Positions 1 through 11,574 of a stretch of DNA of 64,000 nucleotides are shown one piece after another. The stretch lies in assembly GCF_964656455.1 (NCBI RefSeq), contig NC_135718.1, positions 128,131,093 through 128,195,092 on the forward strand, in the 5' to 3' direction. Each line of letters begins with the position of its first letter. Position 1 is the stretch's first letter. A program made the position numbers and the translations under genes. The DNA comes from Halichoerus grypus (lineage: Eukaryota > Chordata > Mammalia > Carnivora > Phocidae). The notes beneath the pieces are model-generated. The model made no database searches. It had not been told where the DNA came from and saw nothing but the letters and a program-made list of their open reading frames with translations.

Positions 1-57
1 GGAGGTGTGGAGGGGAGGCGGGCCCCACAAACCTTGTGTCAAGAAGAGAGGACAAGG

Positions 58-236
58 GGCTCCTGGGTGGCTCAGTGGGTTGAGCATCTGACTTCGGCTC
101 GGGTCATGATCTCAGGGTCCCAACTCAAGCTCCATGCTCAGCGGCGAGTGAGCTTGTCCCTTTCCCTCTGCCCCTCCCCTAACTCATACTCTCTCTCAAG
201 TAAATAAACTAAAAATCTTAAAAAAAAAAAAAAAAA
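58..236 (+). mobile_element. CAN-SINE (SINEC), full length with poly(A) tail
   Basis: The tRNA-Lys-derived head (ctcctgggtggctcagtggg) is followed by a CT-rich body and an A tail. A perfect 17-bp target-site duplication flanks it at 41-57 and 237-253, so the insertion limits are exact. Confidence 0.93.
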
Positions 237-371
237 AAGAAGAGAGGACAAGGTGTATAAAGAGAGCAGGGCTGAGAGATGGGCAACCCAAGTAAACGTG
301 AGATGGAGGAGCAAGGTTAGGGGAGAAGAGAGCTCTGGGGGAAGACTAGAAGGTGTGGTCAAGGTGTGGAC

Positions 372-540
372 ACTGGATTGTGAGTCTGGAAACCTGGCTT
401 TGAGTCCTGGCTTGGCCACTACCTCCTTTCTGTAACCTGGGTCATATTCATTGCCCTCTAGGTGCCTCATAGCCCCATCTGTACAAGGCAGGGGCTCATT
501 TGGGTGAGCCAAGGCTCCTTCTAACCCTGGCCCTCTGTTG
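372..540 (+). repeat. MIR-like SINE fragment
   Basis: Shows the MIR pattern of 'gagtcctggcttggccactacc', a degenerate 'gtgacctggg' core and a 'ccatctgta' 3' part. The second half of this copy is included in the 92-bp duplication that reappears at 1601. Confidence 0.6.
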
Positions 541-562
541 GGCACCCAGGTGGGCTTCACGA
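471..562 (+). repeat. 92-bp direct duplication, copy A
   Basis: Identical base for base to 1601-1692. It starts inside a MIR fragment and runs past the MIR end into unique sequence, so it is a duplication of local DNA rather than two independent repeat insertions. Identity stops abruptly at both ends. Confidence 0.9.
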
Positions 563-1461
563 CCCGGTGGCAACTTACGCTCCTGCATCTCTCTGTGGAG
601 GAAAAGCGAGACCCTGTCAGCGGCCCTGGAACAAGCCAAGAGTTGGTCAGTCTTGTGTGAGGTCGCCCAGGACAACCTAGGAGCTCTCCTCCAGGTACCT
701 GGGGAGGCCTGCCCCTCCCCAGGCCCAGGCTCCAGACCACAGAGTGGACAACAAAGCCGGGCAGGTGGAAAATTCCCTCTGGCATTTTGCCCAGGCGCCC
801 TGGACGGCAACTGTGCCAGTCTGGCTGGGCAGGAGCTGGGAGTCCAGGGTACTACCGAACAGTCTGGCAGCCACAGGGAGCTGGCCGGGGGCCTGCCAAG
901 GCCTCTCCAGCTCAATCGTGCCCCACTGCCCAGACACAAAAATTGTATTCTGCTCAGGTAGGCAGAGGGAGGAGTGATAGGGAAGCTTGTGGTTGTTTGT
1001 TGAAACCTGGGAGCTTCTCCGAAGTCGCAGTCCTCATTCAAGATGATTGTACCAGCCCCAGTGGGACACAGATGGAGCGCTGAGGGTTGCCGCTGCTGCC
1101 ATGGCCGGGCAGAAAGAGAGCTGCTGGGGTCACATGTCCCTGTGTCCGCTCCTGCTCGCTGCTGGTCTCCATCTTGTGACCTGGGCGGTGTGTAACCCTG
1201 TCAAGGCCTTGCTCTGTCCCAACTCAAACATGGGGATGACCGTGTGGGCCCGGCCCTCACAGGCTGGGAGGGCATGAAGCCACACCCACAGAGGGCCTAG
1301 GAAAAGGGAGAAGCTCGGCGTGCACATGTGACCTGAGACTGGGAGACGGCACACTTCCCACGGCCCGCATGTCCAGGGGTCCCTTGCGTCTGAAAAGCCA
1401 GGGCAGAGGACCCTTTCCCCCCACCTCTCTCCTCTTTACCAGACCCTTAGAAGATTGCTGA

Positions 1462-1475
1462 GTTACCGTGGCAAC
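1462..1475. promoter_or_regulatory. RFX X-box-like palindrome
   Basis: GTTACCGTGGCAAC matches the X-box consensus GTNRCC-N(0-3)-RGYAAC exactly in both half sites. RFX factors bind such sites. Function at this place is not shown by sequence; it lies about 10 kb upstream of the GPR37L1 start codon. Confidence 0.45.
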
Positions 1476-1600
1476 ATTTCCCTGCCCGGCTCCCTGGAGG
1501 CCTTTCCCAGAGTCTGGAATTACTTTCTAGAACGTTTACCCAGAAACATTTTATGTTGTCAGTCAGTTCAGGTGAGTCTTTCAGAACTGAGAACGTTCTG

Positions 1601-1692
1601 AGCCCCATCTGTACAAGGCAGGGGCTCATTTGGGTGAGCCAAGGCTCCTTCTAACCCTGGCCCTCTGTTGGGCACCCAGGTGGGCTTCACGA
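1601..1692 (+). repeat. 92-bp direct duplication, copy B
   Basis: Perfect copy of 471-562, offset by 1130 bp. Unlike copy A, it lacks the 5' part of the MIR, which suggests copy A is the source. Confidence 0.9.
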
Positions 1693-1949
1693 GTGGCTCT
1701 GCCAGGTCACAGCCAGCCAGGGAACGGGCCCCTCGAATCACTCCCGGGGTGGGTGCCACTGGGCACTGAAGGCTTGAGGTCTTGGGAGTGTGGCAATGTC
1801 AAGGTGAAACCACGGCCTGCTGGGAAAGCTACCCAAAGGGCATGTCCCACTGACCCGCAGTCAGCAGCCTGAAAGCGTCATTGCCGATACAGGGAACATT
1901 GTCCGTCTGGGCTGACAGGAGAAGGCTCTAAAGATAAGGCAGGGCATGA

Positions 1950-2145
1950 ACCCGACTCCATGACAGCCAATTAGCTCTGCTCCAGGGACCCAGCTACAGT
2001 GACTCACGGACAGCCAATCAGAAGGCGCTGAGCCAGAGACCTTTTTCAGCCAGACACACCTGTAACCTGCTAGCCATCTGTTGGACCACACCCCTGGCCC
2101 AACCATTCCAGAAAGAAATGTAAATCTCTGTATATAGTTGCATTG
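1950..2145 (+). repeat. Possible solitary LTR-like segment with CCAAT and TATA-like boxes
   Basis: Two CCAAT boxes (AGCCAATTAG near 1967 and AGCCAATCAG near 2013) are followed by a TATA-like TGTATATAG near 2130, with spacing reminiscent of an LTR U3 promoter. I cannot name a family, and no matching terminal repeats are visible. Confidence 0.25.
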
Positions 2146-3889
2146 GGAGAGCTCTGTAACTCTAACATGGAGGGAGATGCAAGCCGGTATGTATTGAGCA
2201 CAGAGACATACACCAATGCCATCCGCCTGGGTTAGAATTGGCAAAAGACAAAAGGTCCAGGAGATTGCAACAGACTTGAATATGTCTCTCCAGGGTCCGG
2301 TGCCAGCTTTCTATGAACCATTCCTCATCCAAAAAACAAAAGCAAACAAACAAAAATATCAACGAGGTGTCATCCATTGAAGTTCCCCTGTGAATACTGG
2401 GCTCTGAAGGGGACCGAGAGTTCTTCTAGCAAAGCCCAAGTTTATGGGTGAGGGCTGGGTCCCAGCTCGGGGAATTCTCTATCCAAAGGAAGGCACAGTG
2501 CTCCTTATTGTTGGCAAGGGCATCTTGCCAAAGTTCTAGGAGCCAGGTCAGACTTTGGTCACATGGGCCCACCTGGGGGATGTCCTAAGTGGGGACCCCC
2601 AAAGTGGCAGTGGTGGGTCAGACAGGCCCAGGGGAAGACATGGGAAAGGGGCAATGTATTGTCTTCCCAACCTTCTTACCTGGAGCCTGCCCAAGTGTTG
2701 AGAAGTCTGGGATATCTTGTCATTTCTGACGGACAAATGGCCAAAGAGTTGTTCTAAGTTCATAGGAGCTGGAGCTCAGGGCTGTGTGCTAGAGTGACCT
2801 CAACAGAGGGAGATGGGGACAGTTTGCCACAGGGTAACCCAGGAGGAGGGTTTGGAAGAAATCCACACATTTTCAAGTCCTCCGGAGGCCAGGTGCTTTT
2901 GCTGCAGGTGCTGAGCTCCTCGGCATGGCCTTGACTGCGCGGCCCTGCTAAGAAAAAAAACAATGAATATGTATGAAGTGCATACTTTGTGTCAGGAGCC
3001 ATGCTAGGCGCTGGGGTGGCCGCAGTTAACCAGGCCCCGGCCTCCCCGCAGTCGGTACTCACATAGGGTAGCTTCTGCAAAGGCCCTCCCATCTTGGCTC
3101 CCACGATCACAGGATCCAAAGTCAGGCAAAACCATGAGCGAGTCTGCAAGTAGACCCGCGGGACTTTTTGGGCTGGTTTAGACAGGAAAGAAAACGCCTG
3201 AATCCCAGGAGGATTCAGAAGGGGAAGATCTGACCTCTGCAGCCAAGGAGAGCCAGAGGTGGGAGGAGTTTTGCCTGGGGCCAGAAATCATTCTGTCCAT
3301 CCATGGGTCAAGTCTCCCCTGAGACCTTGGACAACCAGCTTGGCCCTGCTGGTTCCGGGGAACGGGCTGGGCTGTGATTCCAGGGTGAGACAAGCCCAAC
3401 CCGGGGTGGGGTCTCTGAGTCTGTCCTTAGCCTCCTTTGCATATGGGGGAATTTCCTCCGTGGGTTCTACAGGGGGGTGCAGCCAGGGACTTTTAGTCCC
3501 CCTCCCTTTGAAACATCCTCTCCTTCTCCACCCTAGTTTGGGGCAATGATTAAGGTGGGCATAGATGAAACTTTTCCTCCTAGGAAGAGAGAAGACCCTT
3601 GAGCTCATTCCAGGGTCCCTCAGATCCCCGGGATCTTGGCAGCATGACACAAAGTCCCATCGGCAACCCGAGTCAGGGCTATGTGGCCAGGCTGGCTGGG
3701 CAGCAGGTCCAGAGGCCTCACGACGTGGAGATTTCAGGGGGCTGCACATCGTGAGCACAAAGGTGCAGAGCCCTTTGAGGAGTGCTTTTAGTGGGACCAG
3801 AGACATGAGGCAGGTGTCATGCACGGGGAAGGAATACACGGAGACAGGAAGGGAATTGACATTTAATAAAAACATGCTTTGTGTCAGGA

Positions 3890-4035
3890 ATGTCACTCGA
3901 GTTATATAATTTAAGGTTCAGAACCAGCCTTTGAAGTTTGTATTACTATTCTCATTTACAGTCAGGAAAACAGAGGGTCAGGCAGGTTAAGCGACTTGCC
4001 TGAGGCTACAGTTAGGAACTATGGAAAGAGTGATT
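3890..4035 (-). repeat. MIR-like SINE fragment
   Basis: Reads as the complement of the MIR core: 'ctcatttacag...aggaaaacagag...caggttaagcgacttgcctgaggc'. Confidence 0.65.
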
Positions 4036-4145
4036 TGTGTGAATCTGATTTCATGCTGTGTCCAGGACAATCCACCGACTCCAGAGAAAGAGAGCAAGAC
4101 GGTGCTGCTCTTGGGCTCAGAAGGACTCAAGAGTAGAGAAGTTCA

Positions 4146-4266
4146 GGGACGCCTGGCTGGCTCAGTCGGTAGAGCGTGTGAGTCTTGATCCTGGGGTGGT
4201 GAGTTTGAACCCCACGTTGGGCCTGGAGCCTACTTTAAAAAAAAAGAAAGAAAAGAAAAAGAAAGA
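4146..4266 (+). mobile_element. CAN-SINE, short older copy
   Basis: Begins 'ggacgcctggctggctcagtcgg', contains a tRNA-like B box (gagtttgaacccc) and ends in an A-rich tail with AAAG interruptions. Imperfect flanking repeats (around 4131-4145 and 4268-4281, 'gtagaagttcag') suggest the duplication. Confidence 0.85.
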
Positions 4267-5622
4267 CAAAGTAGAAGTTCAGCTCTCTTTTCCCTCAACA
4301 CCTACCCTACCTGTGCCCTGAATGCTGCCCAGGCAGATGCTGCCCAGGCAAGGGTTAACCCCTCCTCCTTGGCTCCACACTGCATTCTTTTGTGCTGAGC
4401 TCTGGCTGGCAGCTTATGTCAGGACATCAGGGCAAGAAAGCAGAAAGGACATGGCCAGGGCACCTGGCAATGAATAATCTGCTTGTCCTGGCTGGGCTGC
4501 CCCGAGGCTGTGTGGTGTGGGGTGGAGAGCGGGGATGGCCCCCAGCGCCAGCACCTGAGGGCAAGGGGCTTTTGCGGGGGGAGGGGGGGGAGGTCAGGGA
4601 GGCAATGGGGGACTGAAAAGGGCAGGACCCTGGAACTACGCTGTGTCTAGAGCTTGCTTCATCTCCCAGGCAGTCACAAGTTAAACAGAAACTTCAGCGG
4701 CTTTCCCCATGTTCCTCTGGCTGCAGCCAAACCCCTAATAGCCACAGCCTGGGCTTGGCTCTCCCCTCAGATTTATCCCAACCAGGTCCCAGTTCCAGAG
4801 AGCCCTCCAACCTGCTCCTGGGGACGAGAATCCAGTGGAGGTGTCTTAGGGAACAACCCAGTGCGTCAGGGACTTAGGTGTTCTCGTGCCTGGGATCACC
4901 CAGGGAGGACCAGACAGGAGAGGACAGAGAATGGTCCTCTGCGAGTTTCCCAGACGCCTTCAGCCTCACCCCACTGCTGCCTGGCTCTTCACCTGCCTGG
5001 TCTTGTGATTCCGGGGCCAAGCTCTCTCCTCCAGTGGGTGACACTCCGCTTCACCCAACAGGCTGGATCTGCCTGGAATCAAACCTCCCTCCCCACCTTC
5101 CTGCCAGGAAATTTTGCCCCACCTCCTTTCTGCCAAACCAGCTCCTTCACTTTCATCCAGACTCTGCTCCAGAAGAAATCCCCTGTGAGACTTCTCTCTA
5201 GGAAGCCTTCTTTGACTCATCAAAGGCCTGCTGATTGCCCTCAAGCACCCTTGTCCTGCCGGCCATCTTCACACACCTCCGCCTGTTGCTGGGGCCAGTC
5301 CTACCCCTTACGGAACTGATTTTAGGTCTGCTGACAATCTCACACTAGATGGTGTATGCGCGTGTGTGTGCGCGCGAGCACGTTCTGTGTCCTCCAGGAG
5401 ATCCAGAACTAACGGGTGGGTCTTCCTGGAATCACATATCTAATAAAAGAGCAACTTCCACATTCTTATAGCATCTAAAATGGGAATGGGCTGCCTTGAA
5501 TGGTAGTGACCTCTCTGTCAGGAGAAGGTTTCAAAGAATGGCTTGTTGTTTATTAGTGACAAATGTTTTTGAGCATTAATTATGTGTCTGGAACAGAGTA
5601 GGCATTCAATAAACATTTGTGT

Positions 5623-5821
5623 TTTTTTTTTTAAAGATTTTATTTATTTATTTTACACAGAGAGACACAGCGAGAGAGGGAACACAAGCAGGGGGAGTGG
5701 GAGAGGGAGAAGCAGGCTCCCCATGGAGCACGGAGCCCGATGCGGAGCTCGATCCCAGGAAGCTGGGATCATGACCTGAGCCGAAGGCAGACCTTTAACA
5801 ACTGAGCCACCCAGGCGCCCC
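5623..5821 (-). mobile_element. CAN-SINE
   Basis: Poly-T, TTTATTTATT, GAGAGAGGG body and the complementary tRNA head 'ctgagccacccaggcgcccc' are all present. Flanks read tcaataaacatttgt and tcaataaacttttgt, a diverged target-site duplication. Confidence 0.93.
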
Positions 5822-6939
5822 TCAATAAACTTTTGTTAAACAACTCCAACATGACTCACTCCCTTCCTACAATATGTAAAAATCTGGGATTTTGTGCTGA
5901 TGGGGCCAACCAGTTGGGTCCTGAAAGTTAGGCTGATCTTTAAAGCATCCTGATGGGGGAACCCTAACCCAGAGGGCAGTCTAGGTAAGCAAGAGAGGAC
6001 CTCTGATCACCCCTGGAAGAGAGTAGTGCCTGTACTGAGTCCTGGTGCTGGCTGTCTTCTGGGAACCACAGTGGAGGTGCTTTGGGATCTGGAAAGTAGA
6101 ATGACACCTTGTTGGCCACATTGTCGGATTCCTTGGAACTAGCTTTGTTTATATCAACGTGGTAACCGAAGCTTTCCCCCGAGTCCGAACGTTCCCGCCT
6201 TGCTTCAGCTGTGCTGCAGAGCGCTGAGGAAAGGTGAGATGTGTCTAGAACCTGGCATTCTGGGGGGGGCAGCAGCCACGGCTGGGCAAGGTTATCGTGA
6301 GAGATGCCCCAAGGAGAGGAGCGTCTGGGGATGTTGGACGTCTTCCCACTGACCACCTTGGCAGTTGTAGGTCTTCCTTTTGTTGAAAAAGCCGGAGGTT
6401 TCCTCACCACCCCGTCCCCAGTGAGGGGATTTGGGTATCACAGAGCAAGTGGGATTTGGGGAGTCGTTTTATGACTCTGCTTACCATTTATTTGTTCTCT
6501 CTCTCTTTTTTTTTTTCTTAAACACATATATCAAGCATCCACTGAATGCCAAGGGCTGAGGAAGCCAACGGGAAGATACCAGAGCTCAGTGAGTCGGTGT
6601 TCCGGGAGCTCCCAGGGCTGCTGTTCCCTCTGCCCCCTTCCACAGGCGCAGCCCAGAGACTCTGCAGAGACACCCCCCACCCGCTGCCACGGGAATTCCT
6701 TACACGCCGCTTCTCAAGTGCAGCACACATCGCCGTCCTCCGCAGGATCTGCTGAAACATGGATCGCTGGGCCCACCTCCAGAGTTTCTGATGGAGCAGG
6801 TCAGGGAGGGGCCTGAGATTATGCATTTCAAGTAAGTTTCCAGGTGTTGGTGAACCACTGACACACATTATTGTAGACATCTTACCTTTCTCGAATGCCT
6901 TCACGATGCCCACATTTCATGGCAATAGCATCCTCTTGA

Positions 6940-7225
6940 GACCTCAGGCCCGAGATGATGCTCCTTACCTTTTACCAAGGAGAAAACGGGAGGACAGAGA
7001 GGTTCCAAGACACCACGGCACTGTCCTCTTTTCCTCCATATCCTCACAGTTCATTGGCATGCTGTTTGGGGGTTAGTCTCTTCAGGGGCTGCCTCCTTTA
7101 TTCGAATGTGAATCTCAAGAGGGCGGAGGTCATGCCTGTACTGTCCACCGTTTCCTGGGTATCTAAGACAATGTCTGGCACATAGTAGATGCTCAATAAG
7201 TATTTGTGAAATAAATGAATGTGTG
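6940..7225 (+). repeat. L2/MIR-like old repeat fragments
   Basis: The block 'gtctggcacatagtagatgctcaataagtattt' at 7170-7205 is a typical L2 3' end. An MIR-like minus-strand piece, 'aggagaaaacgggaggacagagagg', lies at about 6975-7000. Confidence 0.5.
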
Positions 7226-7574
7226 ATTACTGAGATTACAGGGCTGGCTAGTAGCAAAGTTGGGACCAGGTCTCAGATGCCTTGACTTTTAGAAGCACGC
7301 TTTCCCATTTGGGGCCCTTTGCCTGTCCTCCAGAGCAGGACCCCAAAGTGCCCGTTGGGCCCGGGAGCCCAGAGTATGGAGAGCTGGCCCAGGGGGATCC
7401 AGTGGGGTCAGAGGTGTCTATTCCTCCCCTCGCCCCACCCTCGTCAGGTGCCGCCTGCAGTCCCTATTCAGGCCGAGAACCTGGCAGCGGGAGACCTGGC
7501 TCGGCATTTGTCTCCCGCGTCTCTGCACTTCAGGGTCCAAATCTGTGACATGAAGGTAACAGCGCCCTGCCTCG

Positions 7575-7855
7575 GAAGGTTGTTGCGGGAATTAAATGAG
7601 CTATCACGGCCACGAGCGCTTTGCTTACTGTGTGCCCGACGTGCCGGTGATTTACATACTGGACTCACTTCACCTCCACAGCAAGCCTGCTGTTATCCCC
7701 AAGTTACAGGGGAAGAAACTGAGGCACGGAGAGGTTAAGTGCTTGGCCGAAGTCACACACACACACACGCACGCACACACACACGCGCGCGCGCACACGC
7801 ACACACACACACACACACACAGCTTACTCAGTGGCAGAGCCAGTGAGGACTTACA
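7575..7855 (-). repeat. MIR-like SINE split by a CA microsatellite
   Basis: Complementary MIR text ('gaaactgaggcacggagaggttaagtgcttggccgaagtcacac') runs into the microsatellite and resumes after it ('agcttactcagtggcagagcc'). The CA tract has grown at the MIR 'tcacacagct' site. Confidence 0.7.
7754..7822 (+). repeat. (CA)n/(CG)n compound microsatellite
   Basis: About 69 bp of alternating purine-pyrimidine, mixing CA with CG steps. The alternating CG core can adopt Z-DNA. It lies inside the MIR copy. Confidence 0.95.
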
Positions 7856-8814
7856 CCCAGACAGGCTAGTTCCAGGGTGTGTGCTTAGCCAGAGCGCGCG
7901 TGTGCGTGGAACCCGCTCGCCCAAACGCTCGCTCCTGATTCCAGGCTGGCACTGCCACCGCGGCCCAGAGGCCCTCCCCTCGTTCAGTGCCGGGGACAGT
8001 CCCAGTCTCTCTCCCACCCTGTCCCACCTCACTGCCTTTTCTGCCAGCACTGGGGAAATCCCCAGGGAGAAGAATGGGGAATTCCTGGGATCAGGGAGAG
8101 ACATTCCTAAGGGCTCGGGAAGCCTCTGCCTTCGGCTTGGTGTGCTTAATGAATGAGGGAGGCGCTCGCAGCTGGCCCGGCAGAGGACGCCCCCCAGGCA
8201 GAAGCAGGGATAGGAGACGAGCACATCTGGGGGACTCGTGCTGGGTGCCCTCAGGAGGGGTGGGGTGAAACGGTGGAGAGGGGATAGGTGACACCTCCCT
8301 CCCCCCTGCTATCAGCCCCTGGGAACCCACCCTGTCATGTCTCCAGACTGCCCCCTCAGACAGCTGCGGAGAGTCGGAGGACGGGGCTTGGGCAGGGTGG
8401 GGTGGGTAGGATAGGAGGGAGACAAAGCCTTCCTTAACTTCCATCACTGAACATCTGGTTCCACCTAGTGGCCTCTGACGTTCCAGCTGCCGGAGCCGAA
8501 CCCGGGAAGCTCAGGACCAGCAGAGGGGGTGCTCTTTCAGCCAGTGGGTGTTTCCTGAGTCCCTACTCCGTGCCAGGCACACGCTGCAGTGCAGTGGGGC
8601 ATATCCGTAAGTATAAAGAAGAAGATAGCTAACATTTTCCCAGCTCACCCCATGCCAGCCCCGGGCTCAGGGCTACACCGTGTTGGCACGTACCTGACAC
8701 GGAGCACTGGGGATCAGAGCCTGGCCTTGACTTCTTTGGACTTCAGTTTCCACTTCTGAAAAGTAAGAAGGCTGGTGTAGATCATCCTTAGGGTCTCCTC
8801 CTGGATAAAAGTCT

Positions 8815-9020
8815 GTAAGGCTACACAAAGGAGTGGTTAAGAGTTTTAGCTTTAGAGTTGGACAAACCTGCATTTGGATCCCAGCTGGTGTTCATGAGCT
8901 GTGTGTCCCAGGGCAAGTTACTTTACTTCTCCGAGCCCCAAGATTAAGTATGGTAATTATACCAAGTGTTTAGCTCAGGGCCCGGCGCTTGGTGAGTGCT
9001 CAGTAAATAGTGGTGACGAT
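8815..9020 (+). repeat. MIR-like SINE
   Basis: Long MIR alignment by eye: 'gtggttaagagttttagctttagagttgg', 'ggatcccagctgg', 'agctgtgtgtcccagggcaagttact' and the 3' end 'ggtgagtgctcagtaaat'. Confidence 0.8.
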
Positions 9021-9770
9021 GTGGGTGGTGACCCTAGTTCCCAAAATAGCCACACCACAAGGCAGAAGGTAGTTTCAACAACAGCCTAAGTGCCATGGGC
9101 GTTTGGAAGGAGCTGACTCACTCGGGGGCAGGGCCAGGGGTCAGTTCTCCAGTGGGATTGAGAAAGCACAATTCCGAGGGTGGACCACAGGATGCTGGGG
9201 ATGAGGGCTGGGTGCCCGGTGCATCTCCCACAGCCCCTCCTCCACCCTTCCCGAGCATGTGAGCCTGAGTCCTGGCTGCTCCGCTCTGCTGGGGGGGCGG
9301 GGTGCGGGCCAGGGGGGTGCTGGCAACAAGGGGGACAGCTGAGTCCTTGGCTGACCTAACTTCTGGGTGAAACTCTGCCTCTTTGTTGTGACACTCTGAA
9401 CCCCAGACATGGTCAGTCCTTCAGCCACCTGTGCCCCCTGTCCCCATGAAAAGGATGAACAGTAAGAAGCCGGAAAGAAAAATGTTTAAAAGGCCATAGA
9501 TGCTTCCCTGACCTTGTCTGAGGGTATGTCAGTGTTTTTCTCTTCTTCTCTTGCTCCTCTTCCTTTTTTTCTTGGGATTCCTATTTTTATGCAGCAGGTT
9601 CAGGGCCCCTCTGGGTGTGGAGGATTTCCTGGTCAGGAAGTCTTCCAGGAAAGTCACTTCCAAGTTGCTCTGCTCCTGGGAGGCCCTGGTTGATGTTTGC
9701 TGGGTGCGTGCGTGACTTGCAGCTCGGGCCCCAGAGGTCCGGCTGCTCTTCTCTTGCTCTGGCCCTGAGG

Positions 9771-9806
9771 CGCGGGACACAGCGCGGGACACAGCGCGGA
9801 ACACAG
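9771..9806 (+). repeat. 12-bp tandem repeat, three units
   Basis: Unit CGCGGGACACAG occurs twice exactly, then once with a single change (CGCGGAACACAG). It is short and CpG-bearing. No gene is associated. Confidence 0.85.
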
Positions 9807-10679
9807 CGGCCGGCCCTCTCCTTGTTTTTAGTCCATTTTCTTCCGCTTCCTGGGGCTGCCTGTGGGTGAGGAGCTCCTCGGGCCTCACCCCGAACCCTCC
9901 CCTCTGTGTGCTTGCACCCTCTCTGGCCCCCTGACCCACCCGCGCCTCCACCCTCCTCTCTCTCCTTTCTCGGGAGCTGCAGATCATTTCTTCCCAGATC
10001 TTGACCCGAATGACTGTGGCCCATTCAGTTCCACGAGCGCAAAGCCGAGGCTTTCTCCCACCCTCACTCCACATTCTTCCCCGCACAGGTGAGTGTCTCA
10101 CTGTCTACTCCATGCCCAGGGATCAGCCAGAGCCCTCCAAGGCTGGCGGTTTTCCTGCGCTCTGCTCTTTGCCACCCTCCAGACTGCTGCCTCCCAAAGG
10201 GTGCCCCTGCCTCTTGTCCTCCTCCATCCTCCAGCTCCCGGCTGCCTGCCGAGACCCCAGCTGGCCATCAGGGAACCCTCGAAATAACCTGCTCAAGTCA
10301 CTGTTCCTCTGCTCAGCAGCTTGTAACACTCTCCACTGCCTTTGGGATAAATGGAACCCCCTCAGCCTGGCAGACACAGTCCTTCCTGGTCCCTCCTCTG
10401 CTGACCTCTCCAGGCTCCCTGCCCCAAGCTCCCAGGCTCTCTCCCGCAGTCCCCTGCATCCCAGCCTCCTTGACATTCCTGCTGGCTCTCAGGGGCATTG
10501 CCCCGGTCACATCTCTGAGCCGTAGCCCTGCGGTATCTTCTGCCCAGAGCGCTGACTTCCCTATCATCTGTCTGGCAGACACAGTCATGTCTCAGGAACC
10601 ATTCAAACGCCCGCTCATCTGGGAGGCCTTCCAGATCCCTCCAGGCCCCTGTGGGTTCCCTCAGCGACTTGTCCTTTGC

Positions 10680-10835
10680 CATTCACAACATCTATCACAC
10701 TGAATTATAATTACTTATTGACATGTTCCTTTTCCCCTCCGGAAGGAATGTTGCTTGGTGGCAGAGGTCTTTCACCCTTTTGTTTTCTGACTGTCTGGAG
10801 CATAGCAGGTGCTCAGTAAATATTGGTTATTGCAA
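10680..10835 (+). repeat. L2-like LINE 3' end
   Basis: Shows 'ggaatgttgcttggtggcagaggtctttcaccc' and 'catagcaggtgctcagtaaatattgg', typical of the L2 3' terminus. The CT-rich run 10090-10680 upstream may be an older part of the same element. Confidence 0.55.
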
Positions 10836-10939
10836 ATGTCCATCCATCACGTGTCTGGATCAGAATGTGGTTTTCAAGTTTTGATTTTGCTGCTTTCTGC
10901 GGGGAGTTCATGTGCTGACGAGGCAGGCAGATGGACTGG

Positions 10940-11110
10940 TGCCTGTTGAGTTACAAGCTCTGGAGTCAGATCCGGGTCCTGGGCTTGGCTTTACCATGTA
11001 TTAGCTGTGTGCTAAGTGACTGACCTCTGCAAGCCTGAAAAATGGTAATGGTAGCTTTTGCCCAGTCGAGCGGTTGTGAGGGTTAGTGGGGAAGGCAGCC
11101 AGCTGCTAGT
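10940..11110 (+). repeat. MIR-like SINE
   Basis: Contains 'gctctggagtcagatccgggtcc', 'ttagctgtgtgctaagtgactgacctctgcaagcctgaaaaatggtaatg' in broken form, consistent with an old MIR. Confidence 0.65.
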
Positions 11111-11391
11111 GAGTGTTTGAGAAAGGACACCGAGTGTTATCGTCCGGTTTCAAACGGAAGAGCTGCCGGAGAAGTGTCTCCTGAGGCCGAGTCTGGAGGC
11201 CCGTGTTTCAGTCCCGGCTCGGCCTCTGCACACCGTGGGACCCTAGGCCAGCCACATTCCCTCTCTGGCGTCCGTGGTGGGAGCAGCTGGCCTCCGAGGG
11301 CCCCGCAGGTCTGACCTGCTGCCGCCCTGTGGGGCCGAGGAGGATGTCCTGGAGGGCGAGATGTGTGAGGGCAGCAAAGAGTGCTCTATGT

Positions 11392-11403
11392 CCAGCAGAG
11401 GGC
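11392..11403 (+). promoter_or_regulatory. CTCF-like core motif
   Basis: CCAGCAGAGGGC fits the core consensus CCASYAGRKGGC. It lies 172 bp upstream of the GPR37L1 start codon. Motif match only. Confidence 0.35.
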
Positions 11404-11574
11404 CCTGCCCAGCCCCTGGCCAGCCGGTGGGAGGGAGCAGCCCGAGTCTACTGGAGCAGGCTGGTGATGCCAGACGCCTGACTGGAGGCGGACCAAGCGG
11501 CCCGCTGCCTCTCTCCGGTCAGCCCAGCGCTTGGGTCCCTCGCCCTCACCTGCTCTTCGGGGAGGCGTCCGGCC

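Larger units (their letters stand above)
1..11574. other. Intergenic region upstream of GPR37L1
   Basis: I find no supported gene here. Open frames are short, start at arbitrary ATGs and overlap repeats; none resembles a known protein. The stretch holds three CAN-SINEs, several MIR and L2-like fragments, a long CA/CG microsatellite and an exact 92-bp duplication (471-562 and 1601-1692). The segments 2400-3890, 5850-6900 and 9030-10300 show no feature I can name. By synteny with human 1q32.1 the neighbour to the left should be ELF3, but no part of it is visible. Confidence 0.7.

Noticed and set aside
500..961. 153-codon frame that shares its first 21 residues with a frame at 1630
   Set aside because: The shared start is explained by the 92-bp non-coding duplication, which begins inside an MIR; not a gene family.
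5713..5821. tRNA-like A and B box sequences
   Set aside because: These belong to CAN-SINE heads (tRNA-Lys derived), here and in the other copies; no cloverleaf-forming true tRNA gene was seen.
7596..8156. Open frame with a His/Thr/Ala repeat
   Set aside because: Direct product of the CA/CG microsatellite inside an MIR.
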